A DNA stretch of 64,000 nucleotides from Xylogone sp. PMI_703. Taxonomy: Eukaryota > Ascomycota > Leotiomycetes. The stretch spans positions 248,001 through 312,000 of the forward strand of contig JAJTUQ010000001.1 in NCBI GenBank assembly GCA_021399445.1, written 5' to 3'. The notes under the pieces are model-generated. The model searched no databases and was not told the DNA's origin. It saw nothing but the letters and a program-made list of their open reading frames with translations. Below are positions 47,599 through 57,607 of this stretch, one piece after another. The position numbers were made by a program, and so were the translations under genes. Each line of letters opens with the position of its first letter. Within the stretch, counting starts at the first letter, position 1.

Positions 47599-49041
47599 CT
47601 ACCGTGTCAAAGTGCCAATCTCCTCGGCTGTAAATCCTAACAGGTGTAACAAATCCAGCAGTCCCTCGCCGTTCAATCTCGCCGTGGCTTGCATTTGTAC
47701 AACTGGCTTGGCCCTGAAAGCAACCCCTAACCCGGCGGCGCCCATCATCAACAGATCATTAGCTCCATCTCCTACTGCAATCACTTGATCTAACGCCGCG
47801 TTCTCTTTCCGCGCGATCTCGATCAAGAGATCTCGCTTCCTCTCAGCGTTCACAATTGTTCCCACAACCTCGCCGGTCAATGTTTGAGTCTGTGCATCCG
47901 CCGCGAGGGTATTGGCGAAAGCATAATCAATCCCGAGGAAGTCAGCATACCATTGCGTGAGCGGTATGAAGCCGCCAGATAGCACCGCAGTCTTACAGCC
48001 TATTTTCTTTAACGCGCGGATGACTTCCCTTGCACCATTGGTAAGTCGGATAACAGATCGCAATTTCGTGAAGATGTCGGCGTCAACACCTTTGAGCAGT
48101 TTGGCTCTTTCCCGCAAGGAGGCGGAGAAGTCGAGTTCTCCGTTCATGGCTCGTGCAGTGATCGCGGAAACTTTGTCTTCCACGCCGATGGACGCGGCGA
48201 TCAGGTCAATAACTTCCTGTTCGATAAGCGTGGAGTCCATATCGAATACCACGAGGCGAGGATAGCGCCTCAGCACAGAGTCGGTCTGCAAGATGACATC
48301 GACATTCCACTCCCTCTCGAACCGATATAGAAGCTCATGTTTCCTGAGGTCGTCCAGAGTTAGGTAGTCCGGGTCGGGGATTGGAGAGAAGGTGACTTCT
48401 ACCACTAATGGGTGCTCCGGATTGTCGAGACAGCGATGCGAGGAAACCAGAGGGCCGGAGAACGGTTTCGAGGGCAGAGAATCAATCAGGTGCAGGAAAG
48501 AAGTTATGCAGAGTGGAGAGATATATGAGCCGTAGAGATGATCGAGTGGTTCTGGGTCTGGTGGAGGTGGCTCCAGAGGAAACTTCTCGAGAGTTTGCAC
48601 GGGAGCTAGATTGGGGGGCAGAGAATCCGGACTTGAGGTGGTGGTCGCAGCCGCCGCCAGCGTAGGAGATGGAGGTGTGCCAGGCAGGTAGTCAGTGATG
48701 GTGACTCTGGGAGAGTTGCTCCTGTACATCAAAGTAGCGACGATGCGATCTGTTGTCGTTCCTGGCGCCGGCTGGCAATTCACATGGGAGAGTGTGTGGG
48801 CCAGCCCGCTGTCAATAATACGAGGCTGCTTGGTCGGCGACGGCACACCATTGTAGCGCTCAATCGGCTTGGGGGATATCGACGTGTTCCGGGTGTCCTC
48901 GACTATACTATCGATGCCTTGACTGTGTCCATCAGATTGTGGGGGCCGATACTGCTGGTGCTCCTGGACGTAAGAGCGACTTCGCATGCCATTACTGAGA
49001 GTTGGGCGACTGGCGCGTGTGTACACGGTTTCCGAGGCCAT
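47599..49041 (-). CDS. Phosphoserine phosphatase (SerB type)
   Basis: A single exon encodes 480 aa. The C-terminal half is a HAD-superfamily phosphoserine phosphatase with the catalytic DMDSTLIEQEVID motif, TNGAREVIRALKK, LSGGFIPLTQ and the metal-binding VGDGANDLLMM. It removes phosphate from phosphoserine in the last step of serine synthesis. The N-terminal 180 residues are Ser/Pro-rich, low-complexity, and longer than in yeast Ser2, as is common in filamentous fungi; a regulatory ACT-like region could lie at residues 165-260. The start is the first ATG. The gene faces the F-box gene divergently across about 780 bp. Confidence 0.93.
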   Translation of the reverse strand: MASETVYTRASRPTLSNGMRSRSYVQEHQQYRPPQSDGHSQGIDSIVEDTRNTSISPKPIERYNGVPSPTKQPRIIDSGLAHTLSHVNCQPAPGTTTDRIVATLMYRSNSPRVTITDYLPGTPPSPTLAAAATTTSSPDSLPPNLAPVQTLEKFPLEPPPPDPEPLDHLYGSYISPLCITSFLHLIDSLPSKPFSGPLVSSHRCLDNPEHPLVVEVTFSPIPDPDYLTLDDLRKHELLYRFEREWNVDVILQTDSVLRRYPRLVVFDMDSTLIEQEVIDLIAASIGVEDKVSAITARAMNGELDFSASLRERAKLLKGVDADIFTKLRSVIRLTNGAREVIRALKKIGCKTAVLSGGFIPLTQWYADFLGIDYAFANTLAADAQTQTLTGEVVGTIVNAERKRDLLIEIARKENAALDQVIAVGDGANDLLMMGAAGLGVAFRAKPVVQMQATARLNGEGLLDLLHLLGFTAEEIGTLTR

Positions 49042-49820
49042 TACAGGCTAGTTCCTCCAGCAGAGCAAGTCCTTGGAGGAGAACGTGCACGCGTGTAACT
49101 ATTTATGATGCGTGTCGGAGGTTGTTTAGAAAATCCTGGGTATTAGTTTGGCGGGGGGAAGAGGTACGATAATAATACTGTAGCTCTTACACTGCCGAGA
49201 CTACCTACGTAGAGCGGCAGTTCGGTCGGAACGTGGACGAATCAGCAAGCTGCTACAAGTTTTGAGGAGACACTGGTTTGGCGGCGGATGCAGGAACTCC
49301 AGCGTGTCCAGAAACAGTACCTACGGAGCAGCGGAGGTATGTTGGATATCCTCGCATTGCCTCGTTGGCGCTGATCTCTGGAGTCTCATTGTTATTTCCG
49401 CCCCCATTCGTTTCATTTGTAGCTGTGTCTTTTATTTCCCCATGGCAAATTCATTTACTTATCCAGTCCGGTCAGTTAGATTGCAGCCTTGTCACGTGCA
49501 GACTTCGGTCAATGGCTGACAGCTTTCCTAGCTCCCATGGTCGAGGAGCAAGACTACAGAGCCTTTTCATTGCCCATCGCAGGCGTATCACATCATAAAC
49601 GGTATTTATATTTACAGCTTCTGACATTTTGGTATTACTGTCAGAACATTCCGAGACATTCTGGCATTGAAGCGCCTAGTCACGTGCTGATTAAGGATAC
49701 CCAGAGGAGCTGGCACCGCCTTCCTTTTCAGTCAAATTGCCACCCCACTATGACGGCAACGCTGATACATCCGAGCATTTCTTCGTTGAATGGCAGATAT
49801 TTCCCTTCCAGCCACAGGTC
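49042..49820. other. Divergent promoter region with two CACGTG sites
   Basis: This shared upstream region of phosphoserine phosphatase (minus) and the F-box gene (plus) contains two TCACGTGC elements, at 49492-49499 and 49680-49687. No gene is supported. An in-frame upstream extension of the F-box gene from 49737 uses TTG and is not preferred. Confidence 0.45.
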
Positions 49821-50984
49821 ATGTCGCCGCAGGCATCGTCCGGGCTCATAGTCAAGAACAACCATACTCTCCTCCCACTAGAAATCATCCAGCACATTCT
49901 CTTATACATTCCTCGACGCCAATCCAGCCAGCCGACATTCTGGGCGTGCGCCTGCGTGTCCCGAGCCTGGTATCAAGTCGCCGTCCGCTTTCTCTACGAA
50001 CGTCCGTACATAGGAGGCAGCAACTTCGACAGCTTCGTCCGAACAATATGTCCATCCATAAACGCGCGCGTGGCGCCTTCACCGCTGGCAACGCTGGTGA
50101 AGAAGCTCGACATGAGCGCACTGGTTCATCACTCCAACAAGAGTCTCACGGCTCGGATCCTGGGACGGGTAAAAGCCAACCTTGAGGAGTTTGCGGCACC
50201 ACAGTCTTCTTTCGCGATCAATTCACTAGCAGCTCTCAGCAAGTGCACATGTCTTAGAGTATTGGACTTGTCATGGGTTTCTGCCTCTATTGCTCAGAGC
50301 TTACTCTTTCAGACTCTGGGCCCGCTAGTGAACTTGGAGGTTCTCTACTATCCAAGAAACGCAGGCGGAGCATGGAACAATGAGCGCACCAAGACTTGTA
50401 CTTGGCCACCAAAATTGAGAGAGTTGCATCTCTCTGGCGGAATCGACGACTACTTTGTGGAGAACCACCTGGCATCAGTTCCGATATCACTTGAACATAT
50501 CGAAATCACAAACTGTCCGCATGTATCAACATTCTCCTTATACAGGACACTCGGCGCGTTAGGTTCACAGATATCTCACTTGACCATCCGTCATCCGATG
50601 AACAATTTGCAAGTTGGATCTTTAGATTATATATGCACCATTTGCCCCGAGCTTTTTGAGTTCAAGGTCTCGGCGGATTATATCAGCGAAGACATGTTAG
50701 ATTCTATACCATACGGCCACAGTCTATGCTCCATGGAGCTCGACTGTTCTCCTACAGCCGGAGAGGACGTTGGGATCAGCCCTCAGAAGATCTGTGAGGC
50801 AGTTGAGCAAGGGAGGCTACCCGATCTGAGGAGAGTAAGTGTTAGTGAGAGGTTGGCTTGGAACGCCACGGAAGCATTGAGACAAAGCACACGAAAACTA
50901 GAGCAACTACTAGAAGAGCGTGAAGATGAAGATCCTCTAGGAATTGAGCCCGATGTGACGCTCATCCCCAGATTCTCGTCCTGA
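49821..50984 (+). CDS. F-box protein with LRR-like repeats
   Basis: A single exon encodes about 387 aa from ATG 49821. The F-box lies near the N-terminus: LLPLEIIQHILLYIP followed by WACACVSRAWYQVAVRFLYERPYI. Leu-rich, irregular repeats follow (LVKKLDMSAL, CLRVLDLSWV, LVNLEVLYYPRN, KLRELHLSGG, LEHIEITNCPHV), as in Grr1/Skp2-like substrate receptors. F-box proteins bring targets to the SCF ubiquitin ligase through Skp1. The target is unknown. The frame extends upstream to a TTG at 49737 with a less typical sequence. Repeat copy B begins 45 bp after the stop. Confidence 0.85.
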   Translation: MSPQASSGLIVKNNHTLLPLEIIQHILLYIPRRQSSQPTFWACACVSRAWYQVAVRFLYERPYIGGSNFDSFVRTICPSINARVAPSPLATLVKKLDMSALVHHSNKSLTARILGRVKANLEEFAAPQSSFAINSLAALSKCTCLRVLDLSWVSASIAQSLLFQTLGPLVNLEVLYYPRNAGGAWNNERTKTCTWPPKLRELHLSGGIDDYFVENHLASVPISLEHIEITNCPHVSTFSLYRTLGALGSQISHLTIRHPMNNLQVGSLDYICTICPELFEFKVSADYISEDMLDSIPYGHSLCSMELDCSPTAGEDVGISPQKICEAVEQGRLPDLRRVSVSERLAWNATEALRQSTRKLEQLLEEREDEDPLGIEPDVTLIPRFSS

Positions 50985-51579
50985 CTTAAGGACCATTTGA
51001 AGAGGCTGTAATATTAATGAATACTAATTGTTGGCATGCCTGTATGGAGAGTACAGAGGCGGGGAGGCATGACAATATTCCGGGGTGCGCGTAAGCAGTA
51101 GGGCACGGCAGTATTCTGTAGCTATATGCTTTCGTACGCTATGCTTACACTTAGAATCTTCGTACTTTAATCAATACACGTAATATCCCCTATCATCGGG
51201 CGTACGTTGCGTACGATTAGTTACCACGTTCCCGTGTGAACCAATAGTTATTCCTTATTAGATAGATATTGAACTGTATAAGTTGAAGACATAAAGCTTA
51301 TTGCCAGAGGTCAGAGCGCATGAGTCAGGCAATTCCACATATAAATTGTATGGCCCAGAGACTCTATTCGCTGCTAGTGTTGACGGGTAGACTACATATG
51401 TGCAGTAGAGGGTGATTAGCCCTTAAAACCTCCTCATCCAATAAATTCCCTTAACTCGTTCCATTCAAGCAGCTCCCCAACTGCAACTTGATCGCAGTAT
51501 GCCCTTATTAGGACTAAACTCCGTGGACATACTACCGACTAGACTTAGTCTCCACGGATGAGCCAGCCTCCACATGGTA
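50985..51579. other. Intergenic region with repeat copy B
   Basis: This stretch contains dispersed repeat copy B (51029-51242) and a further 340 bp of AT-rich DNA without a recognised gene before the CFEM relic. Confidence 0.45.
51029..51242 (+). repeat. Dispersed repeat, copy B (about 214 bp)
   Basis: This is similar along its full length to 29866-30072 (see copy A). Differences are mostly single-base changes plus a few small indels in the first third, where copy B is more GC-rich. It begins 45 bp after the F-box gene stop codon, so it may lie in that gene's 3' UTR. No open frame. A solo LTR or a small non-autonomous element is the likely nature. Confidence 0.75.
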
Positions 51580-51885
51580 CACCATAGGCACCGTAGTAGC
51601 AAACACTGTAATTGCCTTTGGCAGTGCATACTGCTCCTCTGCACTACCGCTACCAGTACTGCTACCTCTACAGTTACGGGAATTGCTGCTTTGCCTTCGT
51701 GCGGCCAAACATGCTCCAATAACATGCTTGCCCAATACTCAGCTCTTGGGTGTGCTAGTCCTGATCCTAGGTGTCTCTGCAAAAATGCCAATTTTGGATT
51801 TGGTCTTCGTGATTGCTCTAATGGTGTGATCGCCTTTGGAAGTTCGTACTGTGCATCTGCAACTGGGGCTCCCACCCGCAAGTAG
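51580..51885 (+). pseudogene. CFEM-domain relic (tandem domains, frameshifted)
   Basis: The open frame ending with TAG at 51885 contains a recognisable CFEM cysteine pattern: LPSCGQTCSNNMLAQ, LGCASPDPRCLCKNANFGFG, RDCSNG and SSYC. One of the eight usual Cys (in the DC...AC step) is missing. About 220 bp upstream, in another frame, a similar tail reads VIAFGSAYCSSA (about 51608-51640), nearly the same as VIAFGSSYCASA at the end of the second copy. A Thr-rich linker (TTATSTATSTVTG) joins the two if a one-base deletion is assumed. No signal peptide precedes it. CFEM proteins are secreted or GPI-anchored and bind heme or act at the host surface. This copy appears dead. Confidence 0.65.
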
Positions 51886-52165
51886 ATGTGTTGGAGAATA
51901 GGTCCAATTTTTGTTAGCTTAAATAACAAAATGGAGTTAAGTGTTGTTACTGCTGATAAGATAAAACAAGATAGTACTATAACAAATTGAAATATGATGT
52001 TTATAATGTTTAACCTAATACAATAGTAATGATAGTTATCTGTCAAAGACTGTAACGCTAGTTGTCTGAGACAGAGACTCAACCTATTACAGATACATAT
52101 GCTACTCCACTGTGGGGTAAGCTTATAACCACTATTATTAAATGGTTTATAGGCCAGGCAAGTTA

Positions 52166-52370
52166 AGGTACTGGTACAGCCTCCCCTATTCGTACGTCTA
52201 GCTCACCCCACGGTAGTAATACTGATGCCTCGAGTATACGTTAATACGCCCCACTAGCGGTAATCTTGATGCCTCGAGTGAGGCATCAATATTGTCACCG
52301 GTAGGTGAGCTACTTGTAGACATACTGTATGAATAGGGAGGACGGAGGACGCTGTACTACGGTATCGTAG
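52166..52370. repeat. Imperfect fold-back (inverted) repeat
   Basis: The arm 52180-52233 (with CTCCCCTATTCGTAC, TAGCTCACC and TACTGATGCCTCGAG) is mirrored by 52275-52343 (GAGGCATCAATATTG, GGTGAGCTA and GAATAGGGAGG). Outer pieces GGTACTGGTACAGCC and GCTGTACTACGGTATC extend the pairing. A small perfect hairpin TGATGCCTC-GAGT-GAGGCATCA lies at 52267-52288. The structure could form a long stem and resembles a MITE or fold-back element. No open frame is inside. Confidence 0.6.
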
Positions 52371-52375
52371 CCTAA

Positions 52376-52438
52376 TCGTCGGCGTTCGAACGAGCGAAGT
52401 AAGGGTGCCAAATACACGTAATAAGCGAACGCCGACGA
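52376..52438. repeat. Perfect 13-bp inverted repeat with 37-bp loop
   Basis: TCGTCGGCGTTCG at 52376-52388 is exactly complementary to CGAACGCCGACGA at 52426-52438. It follows directly after the larger fold-back repeat. It could be a hairpin terminator-like structure, a protein-binding site or an element end. Confidence 0.65.
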
Positions 52439-52633
52439 CTGCAAGGTACGGGCCGGAACATTGCTGTAGTGAACCCCTGAGACAGCACGCGACTAGTCCT
52501 CATAGATACTGCATTTTAGAAACATAGAAATACGCAGCATTGCGCCCTTCTTATCAGATGTGCCCTCATCTTCCTTGAAGCAATCGATCTAAAATTTGAA
52601 AACTGTCTTAATCAATTGCACAATCCTGCTGAG

Positions 52634-54121
52634 ATGTCGCAGTCCAATCACGATGGATCTTGCATGCTATCCCCAATCGATCAGCTGATGCCAAGGATAT
52701 ATAGCACTGTATTTCTTGTCTATGAAACGGACGACTTTGCAAACGCCATCAGCAAGCTGAACGAGGGGTTAGCCAAGGCCACTTCCCTTCTTCCATTTCT
52801 CAGGGGCTCTGTTCATAAGTCGCTAGACGGCCACCATCCACGCAATCAGCTGTCGCTATCCTGGACATCACAGGACCTGCCTCCAGCTGTGATCGAGACT
52901 CCCACTCCAGAGTCGCTACCAAGTTTCGAAAGGCTAAAGCTAGAGGAAGCACCGCTATCAACCTTCCACGATGGCCTCAGTCCTGTACCAACCCTCATTA
53001 ACCACCAGGGTCCTGAAGATAAGGCCCCGGCCCTGGTCATCGGAGCTACACGCCTGGAAGGAGGGCTGATCTTATGCCTGTGTGCTCACCACGTCGTCAT
53101 GGACGGTGCGGGAATGGGTATGTTTCTCAGGCTCTTGGGTGACTGCATCAGGAACGAGCCGAATCGCGCCGACGATAGCGGGCTGTTCCATCCTGGGGAA
53201 CTCTACCATAGAGAGGCCTGGCTAAAGGAAGCCAGCGGTTACTTCACCCTGCCGCAATATACGCTTGAGGAACTTCGCCTTCGACATCCCGAATACTCCC
53301 TGCGATCCCTGAATTCAGATTCACCATCTGTGTCGCCAAATATCCCTAACCACCCAGTCAGCTGTGCCGCAAAGATTTTTGCCTTTTCAAATGCCAAGTT
53401 ACAGGAGGCCAAGCAGGCCATGAGCAATTCGGTCTTGACCAAGTTCCTAACGGTCAACAACATCCTGGGCGCTGCCTTGTGGATCTCCATAACGCGTATT
53501 CGGCTCCAGCGTATGCGCCGTGAGGGCTTTCCAAGCGTGGCAAGCTCTGCCACCTCAAAGCTTGGCTTTGCCATTAATGCGCGCTCCAGGGTAGGACCCA
53601 CCGTCTCAAACAACTCATTCTTAGGCAACGTGACCATGCTCAAGGTGGTTGAATTCTCTGCTACCAAGCTGGAGGATATCGCTGGGAATGTCAAGGCGAG
53701 CCCTGCCGCTGCTGACCTATCGTCCATTGCACCAGTAATCAGCGCCATTGCCGCAGCAGCGTCCACAGTGACAGCCACTCATGTGAGCGAGATCGTGTCG
53801 TTTGCAGAGCATCTCGCTGATGTTGAAGATGTCGGGCCTGGGTGGAATGCGACCCATGGTCTGGACCTGACATACACAAGTTGGGCCAATTTAGGAATGT
53901 ACGATTGCGATTTCGGGCCAGGCTTAGGGGGCAAGCCGCGATTCGTGCGGATCCCCTACATGCCTTATCTTGACGGCATGGTACTCGCCTTACCGAGACG
54001 CGGGCTGGCGGATGCTTCAGATGGAAAGGCTCTAGAGAGAGTCGAGGTTGCTGTCATGCTGAATGAGCAAGACATGCGGGCGCTGGAGGAGGACGAGTTA
54101 CTACAAAGCTGGAGTGCTTGA
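52634..54121 (+). CDS. BAHD-type O-acyltransferase
   Basis: A single exon encodes about 495 aa from ATG 52634 (the frame extends to a TTG at 52616, not used). The acyltransferase motif HHVVMDG (His about 152-153, Asp 157) is intact. The second family motif, usually DFGWG, reads DFGPGLGG in YDCDFGPGLGGKPRFVRIP. The overall form is the transferase family that includes trichothecene 3-O-acetyltransferase and fungal secondary-metabolite acyltransferases, which move an acyl group from CoA to a hydroxyl. The gene has noticeably higher GC than the surrounding spacers and no intron. No partner biosynthetic genes are adjacent, so the acceptor is unknown. Confidence 0.88.
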   Translation: MSQSNHDGSCMLSPIDQLMPRIYSTVFLVYETDDFANAISKLNEGLAKATSLLPFLRGSVHKSLDGHHPRNQLSLSWTSQDLPPAVIETPTPESLPSFERLKLEEAPLSTFHDGLSPVPTLINHQGPEDKAPALVIGATRLEGGLILCLCAHHVVMDGAGMGMFLRLLGDCIRNEPNRADDSGLFHPGELYHREAWLKEASGYFTLPQYTLEELRLRHPEYSLRSLNSDSPSVSPNIPNHPVSCAAKIFAFSNAKLQEAKQAMSNSVLTKFLTVNNILGAALWISITRIRLQRMRREGFPSVASSATSKLGFAINARSRVGPTVSNNSFLGNVTMLKVVEFSATKLEDIAGNVKASPAAADLSSIAPVISAIAAAASTVTATHVSEIVSFAEHLADVEDVGPGWNATHGLDLTYTSWANLGMYDCDFGPGLGGKPRFVRIPYMPYLDGMVLALPRRGLADASDGKALERVEVAVMLNEQDMRALEEDELLQSWSA

Positions 54122-55465
54122 CGTTGTCCGGAATCGCGCCAAGTGCAGGCTTACAGGCACCCCGGCGAGCCCGGCTTCATGCAAGGGTGGCGGGCGAGTG
54201 CTTTTTGCGCCGAATCCGATCTTGGGCCTTACCGGGATGAGTTAAGCAGTTAACGATTGGCGATTGTGCAAATCGAGAATAGAGCATAAGTTATTATGCA
54301 AGAGACACATTTAGCTTTGTTCTTATATTTTCTCTCTTCTCATTCTTATCACAATCTTACAGAGGCTCTCCGCGGATATTTTGTGCCTCCACACTGGACT
54401 CCGCTCCAGTTGTTCATACTCAGTAGAATCATTATAGACTCTTGCCCTTCACAATTTAAGTCTCGTTCTCAGTTGGCTGTCGCCATTTACCAGGTGATGT
54501 TGTGTTTTTAGTATAGTTACCACAAGTGAACCCCCGAATATCATCATCTCAGGGCCGTTGGGACCTTGTACCCAGAGTTGCCTTGCAGGATTGGCGCATA
54601 AGCGTACGATACAAGCCTCTGTTCTACGCCGTCGTACATCGGAGTCGAGGTCTGCCTAGCTGATAGGCTACAGCTAAGTAATAGTGGGCTTACTACGGCA
54701 TACAGTTATATAGGGAATGGTTCTCACCGTATTGGGAGGTTCAGTGATCAATTTATTATATTATTGTAACTGGGGACATAGCTGTAATGAATACAGCTTT
54801 ACGGCCGTTCTCTGCCTTCTCTCACTCTGTCTACAAACACTTCTAACAACCCATGCATAGACACTTCACCCTAGTGGAGGCTTACGAGATCTAGGCTATA
54901 GAGTATCATAACCTCGATCCACTATGAATAACCTTCCCGTATAAGTGTGCGATAGCCCTGACTAACCTACTGTACCTGGGCTTGTTTACTTCACTCCTAT
55001 GGACTAATCCTCCAGTAGATTAATACCAGAGTCACAGTACGGCATTCTAAATTTTCAGGCCCTATGGATCTTCAACACCGTTAAATCATGCCTGAGATGC
55101 GCTTCAATAAAGTTTAGACTTCAGCCCTGAAACTGCAACTACCGAGGTAGGTCTGTGCAGGCACAGATTGTGAGTTCCAGACTGAACGAGTTCAAGGCTA
55201 CTGCCAGGGCAAATGCAGCTCGCGCATTTTTACCATCTCTCCTATAAGTCAAATTAAACATTGTCCATCTCCATGGCTAATCCTAGCCCAAGCAATCGCG
55301 GTTCAGGTCGCGGTGATTAGTGCTGACAGCCAAGAAGTACTCAGCACAGTATTGGCGAGAGCACAGGTAGTGAGATATCGAAGATATGAACTCGACAATG
55401 CCTCGATGTCGGGGCCGACCGCTGACTTTTGTTAATCATTATTTTCCTCTTCTTTAGGTAGACTG
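54122..55465. other. Intergenic region, no gene seen
   Basis: This is a 1.3 kb gap upstream of the proline-rich gene. Several short frames were examined and none is convincing. The stretch from 54600 to 54720 has many short CTA/TAG-containing motifs, without recognisable structure. Confidence 0.35.
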
Positions 55466-57607
55466 ATGATGGTAGAGATACGTAGCGTAAGAGACATCGG
55501 TCTCTTGCTACTGTTGGTTATAGGCGTTAGAGCCCAGAGTATGTATTTCTTTTACTGCTTCTTAACTCTTCTTGACTTTTACTAAACTCAAGTTTCTAGG
55601 ACCAGTCAATGCAACCAGAACTCTTCCGGGCAGCGTCTCATCAGTAGAGAGCTCCTCTGGGCTGCCGACGTTTACGGGCGATCGTGATGATTTGGCGGAG
55701 TGGTGTTTTACTCTCTACTCCGACTTTCTCGAGGTGTCAGGAACAGTGTTGACACTGACAACGACCGTCACGGATACATTCACATTCTCGACCACTGAAA
55801 TAGACACAACCACAGATGTGTTCGAAACTACAATTGTTCCGACCCCGTACACTGTGCCTCCTCAATGTGTACGTGATGAATATTTCTGAAGACTCTGTTT
55901 ATCTACAGCGATAATAGCTAAAGGGGGATTAGTATACGGGGTGTGTGATTGATGCAGACCAAGTTCAACTTTACTACTGGGCAACACCGAAGCCCAGAGC
56001 TAATGCAACAATATCGGCAGCTCCATCCACCATCACTCCGCCTCCCGTGCTTTCGACGGTGGTGGACGGGAAGACTCTGTACGTTGACTTCTTTCTCCCC
56101 CCATAAGTCTGTTGGAATGGGCTAACAAGATATAAGTGTATCTCCATCAAATTATTTGGTGTTTACAAACCTCCTAGCGGTCGACTGCCCTCTCGGTGGT
56201 AGTCCTTGCACCACTATCGGCGATGTTGTGAACACTACCATGGCATTCGGACAGCATGAGCTTATCAGCGAGGAGTGTAGTCTCGGTTTCGAGACGATTA
56301 ACTATGCAGATTTCAACACCCCTATTCCTTGGAGCATTGTCTCCAAGCAACCGGGCTGCACCACCCTCGAACCCTCTGACTCGCATCCTCCTACAGAGCC
56401 CGCTGTGGGCTACACTCTCAATCCTATCATTCTGTTTCCTTTAGAAGTCACAACAGCCGTCAATCCCGACTGGGCATCTTGCGCCTTTGTTGTGCCCCTT
56501 TACGATCCACCTTCTGTTTTGAAACCGGTGCAACAGATTACCCCCGATCCACCGCCATCTACCGTTGTTGTAGAGCCATCCGTGCCTGCCTTGCCGGCTT
56601 CTGAGCCACCATCGTCAACAACGACTACATCTGTGGCCCCTCCTGCTCAACCACAGTCATCACCACCATCATCTACTCCTCCTGTAACCTTGGTACCACC
56701 ACCTCCGGCTGCTTCCACAAGCCAAGTAGCTCCTCCTCCACTTCCTCCGGCTTCAAGTCAGATTCCTCCTCCAGCTGGAAATCCTCCACCGCCGCCATCA
56801 CCTCCAGCAGGAAGCCCACCACCACCACCACCACCACCGCCGCCGCCGCCGCCGGCGTCTCCAGCAGGTAATCCACCTACTCCGCCTATTGGAAATCCTC
56901 CAGAAGAAAGTTCTCCACCGCCACCGCCTAGTGGGCCAAATAGTTCCCCTTCCCCAGCTGAGAATCCACCTCGACCTCTACCTCCAGCTGGGTCTCCGGG
57001 CAGTCCCCCTCTTCCGCCTCCAGTCGGAGTTCCTCCATCGCCGGCGCCGCCGAGCACTCTGCCTTTACCAGCTTCACCAGACTCGCCGGCTATTTCGCCA
57101 CCTTCAGAGCCAGTCGCTCCCATTGATCCTGCTTCAGAACCGACCAGTGAATCAGAAGCCACAAACTCCTCTCCCATACCTCCAGCACTATCAGATAACA
57201 TCCCTACCTCTACCTCGGTCAGCGCTGTTCCACCGGTCGGGGGTCAATCAAGTGCTGGAGATGACGCACAGAGTAACGGAAATGCTCCCGCTCCAACAGT
57301 ATCAATTCCTCATTTAGCAGAACCCGCCTCGCCTTCAAACGATAGGTCAAGTATTGCAAATTCCCCAGTGCCCTCAGAAAGCAATTCTGTTACTCCACCG
57401 GACAGCACACCCATTTCAACAATCCCAATTATCAACACCATTACACATGATTCTTCCACCGCTACGTCGACCGTTGGATCCTCGACGATTCTCTCATCCT
57501 CGAACCCAGGTGTTCCCTCAGTCACTCCTAGCAGTGCTTCGATCTCTGCGCCATGTTGGGTAGTGAGCTTGGCTGTGATTGGAGTGGCAACAATGCTATT
57601 GGCATAA
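55466..57607 (+). CDS. Proline-rich GPI-anchored cell-wall protein
   Basis: Four exons, 55466-55538, 55600-55868, 55933-56078 and 56137-57607, encode about 652 aa. The first exon gives a signal peptide (IGLLLLLVIGVRAQ). Residues 25-290 form an extracellular part with Thr/Ser-rich stretches (TVTDTFTFSTTEIDTTTD) and several Cys (ECSLGF, PGCTT, WASCAF). Residues 300-480 are an extreme Pro-rich region with runs of more than ten prolines, followed by Ser/Thr-rich sequence. The C-terminus is a hydrophobic GPI-type tail (CWVVSLAVIGVATMLLA). A structural or adhesive wall role is inferred. The second intron acceptor (ATTAG) and the third (ATAAG) were chosen for frame. Confidence 0.82.

Larger units (their letters stand above)
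51886..52633. other. Intergenic region with inverted repeats
   Basis: This is a 0.75 kb gap. Most of the second half is a fold-back element (52166-52438) described separately. The first part is AT-rich. Confidence 0.45.

Noticed and set aside
51465..52082. 205-codon minus-strand frame over the CFEM relic
   Set aside because: The Cys pattern of the CFEM domain is on the plus strand; the minus frame shows no family and has a random look.
56758..57201. 147-codon Gly-rich minus-strand frame
   Set aside because: It is the complement of the proline-rich coding region; poly-CCN gives NGG glycine codons by necessity.
52634..57607. Secondary-metabolite gene cluster around the BAHD enzyme
   Set aside because: No backbone synthase, regulator or tailoring enzyme is adjacent; the next genes are a wall protein and a glutathione enzyme.
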